Assembly (NCBI GenBank): GCA_902362725.1
Contig: CABIXM010000035.1
Span: forward strand, 6,680-21,187
Direction of reading: 5' to 3'
DNA from: Clostridiaceae bacterium
Lineage (GTDB): Bacteria > Bacillota > Clostridia > Lachnospirales > Lachnospiraceae
DNA: 14,508 bases
This document shows positions 1-6,364 of the stretch, one piece after another. Below the pieces are notes generated by a model. The model worked only from the letters and a program-made list of their open reading frames with translations, had not been told where the DNA came from and made no database searches. Position numbers and translations under genes: made by a program. Each line of letters opens with the position of its first letter. Positions within the stretch are counted from its first letter, which is position 1.

Positions 1-1
1 G

Positions 2-421
2 CAGATTGCCAAAGGCAAGGCAGACCCCGCCGCATTTATGGAGGGTATCGAGGATATGGCGCGGGAACTGGTAAAGACCTATCCGTTTCTTTCTGATGAT
101 AAAGCGCAGATGTTCAAGCCGGAACGGGAAGCGTTGGGAAGCTGCCCCCGCTGCGGTTCTCCTGTCTATGAGGGAAAGAAAAACTACTATTGCAGCAATA
201 AGGAATGTAGCTTTACCATGTGGAAAAATGACCGTTTCTTTGAAGAACGAAAAGTAACCTTTACCCCCAAAATTGCCGCTGCACTCTTACAATCCGGCAA
301 AGTAAATGTGAAAAAGCTCTATTCCCCAAAGACGGGCAAAACCTACGACGGAACTATCGTATTGGCTGATACAGGCGGGAAATATGTCAACTACCGCATT
401 GAACTGTCGAAGAAGAAATAA
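2..421 (+). CDS. topB: DNA topoisomerase III (type IA), C-terminal part only
   Basis: Only the last 139 codons are in the window; the reading frame is open from base 2 and the start lies upstream. The visible part holds the end of the topoisomerase core, followed by a C-terminal zinc-ribbon-like module. The module has a CPRCG pair (Cys codons at 143 and 152) and a CSNKEC pair (Cys codons at 191 and 206), then an aromatic and basic segment ending in KKK. This layout matches the tail of the TopB-like topoisomerases carried by Tn1549/CTn-type conjugative elements, which relax or decatenate DNA during transfer or replication; zinc ribbons of this type bind single-stranded DNA. The catalytic tyrosine is not in view. 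A terminator-like hairpin follows at 460-499. The identification rests on family recognition of the C-terminal module and on the neighbouring transfer genes; topA-like enzymes carry similar ribbons, so the exact subtype is less certain. Confidence 0.8.
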   Translation, partial: QIAKGKADPAAFMEGIEDMARELVKTYPFLSDDKAQMFKPEREALGSCPRCGSPVYEGKKNYYCSNKECSFTMWKNDRFFEERKVTFTPKIAAALLQSGKVNVKKLYSPKTGKTYDGTIVLADTGGKYVNYRIELSKKK

Positions 422-426
422 CTGAA

Positions 427-460
427 TAGCAAGCATAGGAAAAGAGTACCCTTTTCCGTA
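427..460 (+). repeat. 34-bp leader block, inverted copy at 8089-8122
   Basis: These 34 bases are identical to the reverse complement of 8089-8122. The block contains a 20-bp imperfect palindrome (438-457) with GTAC at its centre and only one non-pairing position per arm, which looks like a protein-binding dyad or a hairpin. It begins six bases after the topoisomerase stop codon. It is the upstream half of a two-part leader whose downstream half is at 498-526; the mobC copy has the same order and spacing relative to its own gene. Confidence 0.9.
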
Positions 461-499
461 AAATCCCTGCTTTCTCTACCGAGAACGGCGGGGATTTTT
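460..499 (+). terminator. Hairpin with T-tract after topB: terminator or attenuator
   Basis: Bases 460-470 pair with 488-498 over 11 bp with one G-T wobble, and TTCTC at 472-476 pairs with GAGAA at 481-485 inside the loop. The hairpin runs into TTTTT at 495-499. It would end topB transcription. Because it sits inside the duplicated leader of the next gene, with only ribosome-binding sequence after it, it could equally act as an attenuator of the downstream operon. Confidence 0.6.
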
Positions 500-526
500 G
501 CTTGTTGGGAAGTTTCCCAAACCCTC
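498..526 (+). repeat. 29-bp leader block with palindrome, inverted copy at 8023-8051
   Basis: Twenty-eight of 29 bases match the reverse complement of 8023-8051; the single difference is at 514. It contains the near-perfect palindrome TTGGGAAGTTTCCCAA at 505-520 (7-bp arms, 2-bp centre), which resembles an operator for a dimeric regulator or a relaxosome protein. It lies exactly 37 nt downstream of the 34-bp block, as in the other copy, and about 50 nt upstream of the start codon of the polyvalent gene. Confidence 0.9.
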
Positions 527-550
527 TGTTTTATGGAGGGTTTTACCCTC
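519..550 (+). promoter_or_regulatory. Mutually exclusive stem-loops in the polyvalent-gene leader
   Basis: GAGGG at 536-540 can pair either with CCCTC at 522-526 (stem AAACCCTC/GAGGGTTT, 519-526 with 536-543, 9-nt loop) or with CCCTC at 546-550 (5-bp stem, 5-nt loop). The two structures cannot form together. They lie between the 505-520 palindrome and the ribosome binding site at 562-570. Alternating hairpins of this kind suggest post-transcriptional or single-strand-DNA control, but no regulator can be named from the sequence. Confidence 0.45.
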
Positions 551-575
551 TGAAACCGAAGAAAGGAGGTTACAC

Positions 576-3500
576 ATGGCAAGTTTACGGGACACCGTAA
601 AGGACTATCAAGAAGAATTAAGGGACGGTATCGCTTGGGTGGCGTTTTGGAAAACGGGACGTTCTTGGAACGCCGAATATTTCCACCTTGAAATGAGCGA
701 CTACATTTACCCGGAGGACAGAAGCCGCATGGAAGAAATCAAACAGGCTGACCCTGCCGCCGTTGTGGTAAACGGCTATTATTCCGGCTATCTTGGCGAG
801 GATATGAACCTTGACGAGCTGACCGCCGGGGTGCGCCGCCACTACGAAAACGGATATAGCAATATCGGGGAATTTATCGAAGCCCACGACGACAGGCTGC
901 CGCCGGAGCTTATCGAGGAAGCAAGAGCCGCCGCCCACGCTGCGGGGCTTCCTTTCTCTGAAAAAGCCTACCGGGACGGCGAAGAACCCGACCCCTATAT
1001 TTTTGACGGGAGCATGAGCATGGAGGACTACGAACTTATGCACCGTATGATTGAAAACGAAAGGAGCGAACGCATGGTAGAAACGATTTTAAGCGGGTAT
1101 CTTTCTAATCTTGGAAAGTACACCGAGGGCAGACCTGCGGGCGAATGGGTATCATTCCCCACGACTGCCGAGCATTTGAAAGAAGTCTTTGACCGTATCG
1201 GGATAGACGGCAAAAACTACGGGGAGCTGCATATCACAGAATACCAGTCCTCTATTGCAGGACTGGCAGGAAAATTGACCGAGCTTGAAAGCCTTGACGA
1301 ACTGAACTATTTGAGCGAACTTTTGAAAATGCAGTTTGACGACGACCGGGAAAAATTTGTTGCAGCTATGGAATACGGCGACCATACAAGGGACTTGCAG
1401 GATATTATCAACCTTGCACAAAACCTTGATTGTTACTGGCTTTACCCGTCCGTACAGAGTGAGGAAGATTACGGGCATTATCTGATTGAAGAACTGGACG
1501 AGTTGGAGCTGCCCGAAGAAGCAAAAAAATATTTCATGTATGAGGAATACGGGCGGGACGCTGCTATCAATGACGGGGGCAGCTTTACCGAACAGGGCTA
1601 TATCTACAATAACCGCAACACCTTTACACAGTGGTACGACGGGCGCGACGTGCCGGAGGAATACCGGGTAACGCCGCAGCCGCCAGTACAGGAAAAGGAA
1701 CAGGCAGACCTTGACGCTTCAGCAGCCATACAAACCGCCGCCACAGAGCAGCCCCCGGTTCTCCCGATTATCCTATCTTCTGAAAAGCCCGCCGATAAAA
1801 TGAAAGAGATTACCGACCGACTGGAACAGGGAATTTTAGGACTGTATGAAAGCGACCGTTACGCCGATTATCTGCGTACCATGTCAAAATTCCATGATTA
1901 CAGCCTTAACAATACAATCCTTATCGCCATGCAGGGCGGCAATCTTGTGAAAGGCTATAAACAATGGGAAAAGGAATTTGACCGCCATGTAAAGCCCGGA
2001 GAAAAAGCTATCAAGATACTTGCACCGTCCCCGTTTACCGTCAAGAAGCAGGTGGAAAAAATCGACCCGGACACCCAAAAGCCTGTTTTCGATAAGGACG
2101 GAAAACCTGTTACCGAAGAAAAAGAAATCAAGATACCCGCTTTTCGTGTAGTATCTGTCTTTGATATTTCACAGACCGAGGGAAAAGAACTTCCTGCCCT
2201 TACCTATGAGCTTACGGGCAACGTGGAACAATACAAGGATTTTTTCGCTGCCCTTGAAAAGACTTCCCCGTTTGCTATGGGATTTGAAGCACTAAGCGGC
2301 GGCGTAAAAGGACGCTGCAATTATGAGGAAAAGCGTATCTTCATCAACGAGGGCATGGACGAATTGCAGAATATCAAGACCGCAATCCATGAAATCGCCC
2401 ACGCCACGCTGCATGATACCGCCCTTGCCATGCCGGAACGCCCCGACCGCCGCACCCGCGAGGTACAGGCGGAAAGCGTCGCCTATGCGGTCTGCCAACA
2501 TTACGGGCTTGATACGTCGGACTATTCTTTTGGGTATATCGCCGGGTGGAGCAGCGGAAAAGAACTTGCAGAACTGAAAGGCTCTCTTGAAACAATCCGC
2601 AGCACCGCCGCAAATCTGATTGATACCATAGACGGACATTTTGCAGAAATCCAAAAGGCACAGGATAAGGAACAGACCACCGAACAGGCACAGCCCGCAC
2701 AGGAAGCCGCCAAACAGCCCGAAACAAAAGCAGCCGCGCCGGAGCTTCCCGAAGAAACAGCCCCGGTACAGGAAAAAGAAGCACAGCCGGAACAGGCTGC
2801 ACCCGCCGCCCCTTATTATACTATCAATGAAGCTGCCGCCAAACGTGCAAAGGATATGAACAGTTTTTCCGATTATAAGCAAGGCAGCGCGACGGCTGAA
2901 TACAGGCACTATGTAGATGAAGCCGTACAACTTGCAGAAAGGCAGAAACAGCGGGTAGACCCGATGTACCATGAGAAAATCGACAGCCTGCTTGACACCT
3001 ATGCCCGGAAACTGGCGGCGAACATGAATAAAGGCTATGAGATTGACGCGCGTGTTCCCTCTATCCTGATTGCGGGCGGCTCTAACTTCCCCACAAGGAA
3101 GAAAGAAAAGCAGAACGCAGCCCGCGACAGCAATTACCGGGAATGGCAGGACATACAAGGGCTTCTTGATAAAATCCGCAGTACCGGCATGGGCGGTATC
3201 AGTGCAGACGACCCGCAGGCAGTACAGAAGTTAGAAAAGAAACTGGAAAGCCTTGAAAAATCACAGGAAACCATGAAAGCCGTAAACGCCTACTACCGCA
3301 AGCATAAGACCCTTGACGGCTGCCCGCATTTACCGCCGGAGGAACTGGAAAAATTGAAAGCAGACATGGCGAGCAGTTGGCATTTGGAGGACAAGCCCTT
3401 TGCGACTTGGGCGTTATCCAACAACAGCGCAGAAATCCGGCGCGTGAAAGACCGTATCAAATCCCTTTCACAGCAAAAAGAAATCGGTTTTGTAGGTTGG

Positions 3501-4409
3501 GAATTTGACGGCGGCAAGGTGGAAGCAAACACCGAAGCGAACCGACTGCAAATCTTCTTTGAGGATAAGCCGGACGAAGCCACGCGGGAAGCCTTAAAAA
3601 GTAATGGCTTCCGTTGGTCGCCAAAAGCCGGGGCATGGCAGCGGCAGCTTACCAGTAACGCCTACTATGCGGCTGATTATGTGAAAGCGATTGCTCCCCT
3701 TACCGGGGAAAAGCCTACCGAGTTACAGCGGGCGCATATCCGGCAGCAAAAGGTAGCTGCACAGGAACAACCCGCACAGGAGCAGCCGGAGCAGGAAGCC
3801 CCACAGGACAAAGACACCTTTTCCATTTATCAGATAAAAGGCGGGGACGAAACAAGGGACTTGCGTTTTGAGCCTTACGACCGTCTGATTGCCGCCGGAC
3901 ACCGGGTAGACCCGAAAAACTATGCCCTTGTCTATTCCGCACCTCTTACGCCGGGGACTTCCCTTGAAGATATTTACACCCGCTTTAATATCGACCACCC
4001 GAAAGATTTTAAGGGACACAGCCTTTCTGTTTCCGACGTAGTGGTGCTTCATCAGAACGGGCAGGACACCGCCCACTATGTAGACAGCTTCGGTTATAAG
4101 AAAGTGCCGGAATTTTTGCAGCCGGAAAACTATCTGAAAACTGCCGAGCAGACCACCGAGCAAAACTACAACATGATTGACGGGCAGATAAACAACACCC
4201 CGACCGTCGCAGAATTGGAAGCAAAGGTAAAGACAGGAGAAACCATTTCCCTTGTTGACCTTGCGGAAACTGTCAAGGCTGACAAGGAACGTGGCAAGGC
4301 AGCAAAAACGGAAAAGAAGCCCTCTATCCGGGCGCAGCTTAAAGCAGCGAAAGAACAGACACCGAAGAAACAGGCAAAACAGAAAACACAGGATTTGGAA
4401 AGGAGCTGA
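576..4409 (+). CDS. Large polyvalent antirestriction protein (ArdA-like, ArdC-like peptidase, YodL-like)
   Basis: The start is the ATG at 576, five bases after an AAAGGAGGT site at 562-570; this gives 1277 residues. An in-frame ATG at 498 lies inside the leader repeat and lacks this site. Domains, by recognition: residues 1-165 unnamed; about 168-362 ArdA-like (GKYTEGRPAGEW at 180-191, acidic middle, YEEYGRDAAINDGG at 322-335), an acidic DNA mimic that blocks type I restriction; about 403-690 ArdC-like, with an N-terminal ssDNA-binding type region and a metallopeptidase motif HEIAH (605-609) plus a likely third ligand Glu633 in QAESVAY; about 748-1050 a helical, charged region ending in an NGFRWSPKAGAW module; 1081-1181 YodL-like; 1200-1277 a DUF4316-like basic tail. 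Pro/Gln/Glu-rich linkers lie at about 364-400, 692-747 and 1056-1080. This matches the polyvalent proteins of phages and conjugative elements, thought to protect incoming DNA. It is the first gene of the operon, 3 nt before the next. Confidence 0.85.
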   Translation: MASLRDTVKDYQEELRDGIAWVAFWKTGRSWNAEYFHLEMSDYIYPEDRSRMEEIKQADPAAVVVNGYYSGYLGEDMNLDELTAGVRRHYENGYSNIGEFIEAHDDRLPPELIEEARAAAHAAGLPFSEKAYRDGEEPDPYIFDGSMSMEDYELMHRMIENERSERMVETILSGYLSNLGKYTEGRPAGEWVSFPTTAEHLKEVFDRIGIDGKNYGELHITEYQSSIAGLAGKLTELESLDELNYLSELLKMQFDDDREKFVAAMEYGDHTRDLQDIINLAQNLDCYWLYPSVQSEEDYGHYLIEELDELELPEEAKKYFMYEEYGRDAAINDGGSFTEQGYIYNNRNTFTQWYDGRDVPEEYRVTPQPPVQEKEQADLDASAAIQTAATEQPPVLPIILSSEKPADKMKEITDRLEQGILGLYESDRYADYLRTMSKFHDYSLNNTILIAMQGGNLVKGYKQWEKEFDRHVKPGEKAIKILAPSPFTVKKQVEKIDPDTQKPVFDKDGKPVTEEKEIKIPAFRVVSVFDISQTEGKELPALTYELTGNVEQYKDFFAALEKTSPFAMGFEALSGGVKGRCNYEEKRIFINEGMDELQNIKTAIHEIAHATLHDTALAMPERPDRRTREVQAESVAYAVCQHYGLDTSDYSFGYIAGWSSGKELAELKGSLETIRSTAANLIDTIDGHFAEIQKAQDKEQTTEQAQPAQEAAKQPETKAAAPELPEETAPVQEKEAQPEQAAPAAPYYTINEAAAKRAKDMNSFSDYKQGSATAEYRHYVDEAVQLAERQKQRVDPMYHEKIDSLLDTYARKLAANMNKGYEIDARVPSILIAGGSNFPTRKKEKQNAARDSNYREWQDIQGLLDKIRSTGMGGISADDPQAVQKLEKKLESLEKSQETMKAVNAYYRKHKTLDGCPHLPPEELEKLKADMASSWHLEDKPFATWALSNNSAEIRRVKDRIKSLSQQKEIGFVGWEFDGGKVEANTEANRLQIFFEDKPDEATREALKSNGFRWSPKAGAWQRQLTSNAYYAADYVKAIAPLTGEKPTELQRAHIRQQKVAAQEQPAQEQPEQEAPQDKDTFSIYQIKGGDETRDLRFEPYDRLIAAGHRVDPKNYALVYSAPLTPGTSLEDIYTRFNIDHPKDFKGHSLSVSDVVVLHQNGQDTAHYVDSFGYKKVPEFLQPENYLKTAEQTTEQNYNMIDGQINNTPTVAELEAKVKTGETISLVDLAETVKADKERGKAAKTEKKPSIRAQLKAAKEQTPKKQAKQKTQDLERS

Positions 4410-4412
4410 CGC

Positions 4413-5357
4413 ATGAATAAGTTTGAAAACGTGGATATTTTCGCTTCTCTTGACGCTATCATGCGGCAGAATACAGGATTTTTCCAAAGTGATTTTGACA
4501 TTGACAAGGAGATTATCGCAAAAGCAGCGGCAAGCCCTAACAGAGAGGATAAGACGCTGCTATGGTTTTGCCGCCCGTCCGGGACGCATTGTTTTAAGGA
4601 GCGCGACGTGTTCCTAAAGGATACCGCCGCCCACAATACATGGTGTTTTTACAAAGAGCAGACCTGCGACCGCGTTCTTGCCTATGCCGTCGAGCTGACG
4701 GGCAGGGAGCGCGGGAAAATCAAAGGCAATCTTTATGAGCTTGACTATGCAAGGCAGTATGAGCGCGTTAAGGACAATGCGCTTGCCGCCGACACAGTCA
4801 AGTTGATTTATGAGCATGGGACAAGGGAGATACCCGCCGGACAGCATTTTAACGGAAATCCCGATACTTCTTTAGGGAAGTTTGAACACTTTGAAGCAGT
4901 ACCCAACGACCCGGACGCGCTACAATTCCTTTTACGGGAAGAAAAGCAAAAACGGGATAAACTGACACCGGGCGACTTCAAGGAACATACCGCCGCCCTG
5001 CGTGCTGGGCTGATTGAAGCCGAAGCGCGGCGCATTGTGCAGGAAATGAAGCGCAGGGACACGCCCAATAGCCCTAATAGGACACATTTCATGGTGGAGC
5101 TGTCCCCGACATTTATGCAGCTTGCGTCCTCTAAGGACACCGACCGTCTGTTTTCCATGTTGCCCTATAAGACACTTTCCTTTTCCAAAATCGAGGGCAG
5201 ACATGGAACATACGCCTTGATTGATAAAAATGAAAACCGGGGCACAGATATTCGCAGGGTGCGCCCCTCAATCCGGGCGCAGCTTGCCGCTGACAAAAGA
5301 AAAGCCGCCCCGAAAAAGGCGGCTGTAAAATCAAAAAATCACGAATTGGAGGTATGA
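4413..5357 (+). CDS. Conserved conjugative-element protein with DUF4316-like basic tail
   Basis: The ATG at 4413 is preceded by an AAAGGAG site about 10 bases upstream, and the gene starts 3 nt after the polyvalent gene, so the two are almost certainly co-translated. The 314-residue protein is soluble and mixed alpha/beta. It has a Cys/Trp/Phe-containing N-terminal half (residues 40-95), a charged helical middle (about 160-220) and a basic C-terminus. Residues 285-291 read PSIRAQL and are followed by a Lys/Ala-rich tail ending HELEV; the polyvalent protein has the same PSIRAQL-plus-lysine tail ending QDLERS. I do not know a biochemical function. Proteins of this kind are annotated as domain-of-unknown-function members in Tn1549-like elements. 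A role alongside the polyvalent protein in establishing transferred DNA is inferred only from the operon position and the shared tail. Confidence 0.7.
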   Translation: MNKFENVDIFASLDAIMRQNTGFFQSDFDIDKEIIAKAAASPNREDKTLLWFCRPSGTHCFKERDVFLKDTAAHNTWCFYKEQTCDRVLAYAVELTGRERGKIKGNLYELDYARQYERVKDNALAADTVKLIYEHGTREIPAGQHFNGNPDTSLGKFEHFEAVPNDPDALQFLLREEKQKRDKLTPGDFKEHTAALRAGLIEAEARRIVQEMKRRDTPNSPNRTHFMVELSPTFMQLASSKDTDRLFSMLPYKTLSFSKIEGRHGTYALIDKNENRGTDIRRVRPSIRAQLAADKRKAAPKKAAVKSKNHELEV

Positions 5358-5359
5358 GC

Positions 5360-5566
5360 ATGATTAGACTGACAGTTGAAGAAACAAACCTGTTGAGCAT
5401 TTACAATGAGGACGGCAAACGTGGGCTTACAGAAAACATCAACGCTGCGCTGCCGTTCATGGACGAGGATATGCGGGAACTGGCGAAACGCACCCTTGCG
5501 AAAATCGCACCTCTGACAGAAAATGAGTATGCGGAGCTTGCTATTTTCGCCGCTGATGAGGTATGA
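5360..5566 (+). CDS. Transposon-transfer assisting (TTRAP-like) small protein
   Basis: GGAGG at 5348-5352 is 7 nt from the ATG at 5360 but only 1 nt from the in-frame ATG at 5354, so 5360 is preferred; the product is then 68 residues (MIRLTVEETNLL...). The preceding gene ends at 5357. The sequence is acidic and predicted helical, with the pattern T-x-EE-T-NL-x-x-IY near the N-terminus and ALPFMDEDMRELA in the middle. I recognise this as the small TTRAP-like family found in transfer operons of Tn1549/CTn-type elements. The family name reflects its location in transposons; no molecular activity is established that I can cite. It overlaps the next gene by 4 bp (ATGA), consistent with translational coupling. 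Confidence 0.8.
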   Translation: MIRLTVEETNLLSIYNEDGKRGLTENINAALPFMDEDMRELAKRTLAKIAPLTENEYAELAIFAADEV

Positions 5567-5925
5567 CCGGGATAAAGCGGCTTACACCACCCCAAAGCCG
5601 GAAAGTCAACAGCCTTATAAAAAAGGAGTGCTGCAACTGCGATAACGGACACTGTATTTTACTGGACGACGGGGAGGAATGTGTCTGCCCGCAGCTTATT
5701 TCCTATTCGCTTCTTTGCAAATGGTTTCAGACCGCCGTATTGCCCCTTGATAAGCTGCTGTATGCAGAGCTTTTCAAGACCGAGGATAAAAAGCGTTGTA
5801 CCGAGTGCGGAACTTCTTTTGCGTCCACCTCTAACAGCGTCAAATACTGCCCGGACTGCCGGAAGCGTATTACCCGCAGACAGGCAGCGGAGCGCATGAG
5901 AAAACGGCGCGCCCTTGTTACGTAG
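5563..5925 (+). CDS. Cysteine-rich VLP-type protein with zinc-ribbon
   Basis: The ATG at 5563 overlaps the TGA stop of the upstream gene; the only nearby GAGG is too close to be a normal site, so translation is probably coupled. The 120-residue protein has two cysteine clusters. The first runs from CCNC at residues 23-26 through CVCP at about 40-43; the second is CTEC at about 79-82 with CPDC at about 95-98, a likely CX2C...CX2C zinc ribbon. It ends in an Arg/Lys-rich segment (RRQAAERMRKRR), which suggests nucleic-acid binding. This combination matches the Cys-rich VLP family encoded next to TTRAP-like genes in conjugative elements of Clostridia. It is the last gene of the + strand transfer operon and is followed by a terminator at 6054-6103. 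Its molecular role is unknown. Confidence 0.8.
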   Translation: MTGIKRLTPPQSRKVNSLIKKECCNCDNGHCILLDDGEECVCPQLISYSLLCKWFQTAVLPLDKLLYAELFKTEDKKRCTECGTSFASTSNSVKYCPDCRKRITRRQAAERMRKRRALVT

Positions 5926-6053
5926 TAGGGGCAAAAAAAGCCTTGATTTACGGGGCTTTCAGTGCTTGAAAATGACGCGGCAAGGGTTTTATACCTTATC
6001 CCCTAAAAATGACGTTCTATTGCGTAACAGATACCAAAAACGCACCTACATAA

Positions 6054-6103
6054 AACAGGGCGCGGACAGTCTTTTGTTGGCTGTCTGCGCCCTGTTCTTT
6101 TAC
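6054..6103. terminator. Bidirectional terminator between convergent transfer operons
   Basis: Bases 6054-6069 pair with 6081-6096 in a 16-bp stem with one G-T wobble and an 11-nt T/G-rich loop. On the + strand it is followed by TTCTTTTACTTT. On the - strand the sequence after the stem reads TTTTATG, so it can stop transcription from both sides. It sits between the end of the cysteine-rich gene (5925) and the end of the small gene on the - strand (6105). The preceding 5926-6053 shows no convincing gene. Confidence 0.75.
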
Positions 6104-6104
6104 T

Positions 6105-6362
6105 TTATTCGTGCAGTTCTTCTATATCCTTTATTCGGTTTTCCAATAGGATATACAGCTCTCCATTCTCTCCCCTTATAACCAGAGTATCATTTTCATC
6201 GGAATAAGTTCCATATTCCACACATTCTATATATCCGATAAGTGTATTTCCGTCCTCAAAAGTAATTTGGATTTTACTGTCTGCGTTAATATAAGTTTCT
6301 ACGCCATAACTGCCATTTTCTAATGTTATTCTGTAACATGGTGTAATACCAACCATTTTCAT
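6105..6362 (-). CDS. Small beta-rich protein of unknown function downstream of relaxase
   Basis: The 85-residue reading frame starts at an ATG (6362-6360) two bases after the relaxase stop, with an AAAGGAA-type site overlapping the relaxase end; an alternative ATG is at 6356. Spacing and direction imply it is the last gene of the mobC-relaxase operon. The protein is acidic and has an alternating hydrophobic pattern typical of beta strands: YRITLENGSYGVETYI, then IQITFEDGNTLIGYIECVE, then DTLVIRGENGELYILL, and an IKDIEEL end. The strand-FEDGN-strand-G pattern resembles small beta-barrels such as Sm-like proteins, but I do not recognise a family. Its codons are clearly more AT-rich than those of the relaxase, which suggests a separate origin. 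It might also be a regulator or an antitoxin-like protein; neither is supported directly. Confidence 0.65.
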   Translation of the reverse strand: MKMVGITPCYRITLENGSYGVETYINADSKIQITFEDGNTLIGYIECVEYGTYSDENDTLVIRGENGELYILLENRIKDIEELHE

Positions 6363-6364
6363 AA

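Noticed and set aside
391..582. Open frame on the - strand crossing the leader repeat, sharing peptide segments with one at 7970-8170 (+)
   Set aside because: The resemblance (RVW-E/D-TSQQA and TEKGTLFLCLL) follows directly from the duplicated DNA blocks. There is no ribosome binding site I trust, and the strand is antisense to a well-supported leader. Kept only as a low-probability conserved small peptide.
2292..3158. Long hydrophobic open frame on the - strand inside the polyvalent gene
   Set aside because: It is the antisense shadow of a GC-rich coding sequence; the + strand protein has recognisable domains throughout and a strong start site.
3723..4487. 254-codon frame on the - strand across the polyvalent/314-residue gene junction
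   Set aside because: It covers two well-supported + strand genes, has low-complexity Cys/Leu/Phe-rich sequence and shows no start signal.
5915..6181. Frame on the + strand spanning the terminator at 6054-6103
   Set aside because: It reads through the bidirectional terminator and into the antisense of the small gene at 6105-6362.
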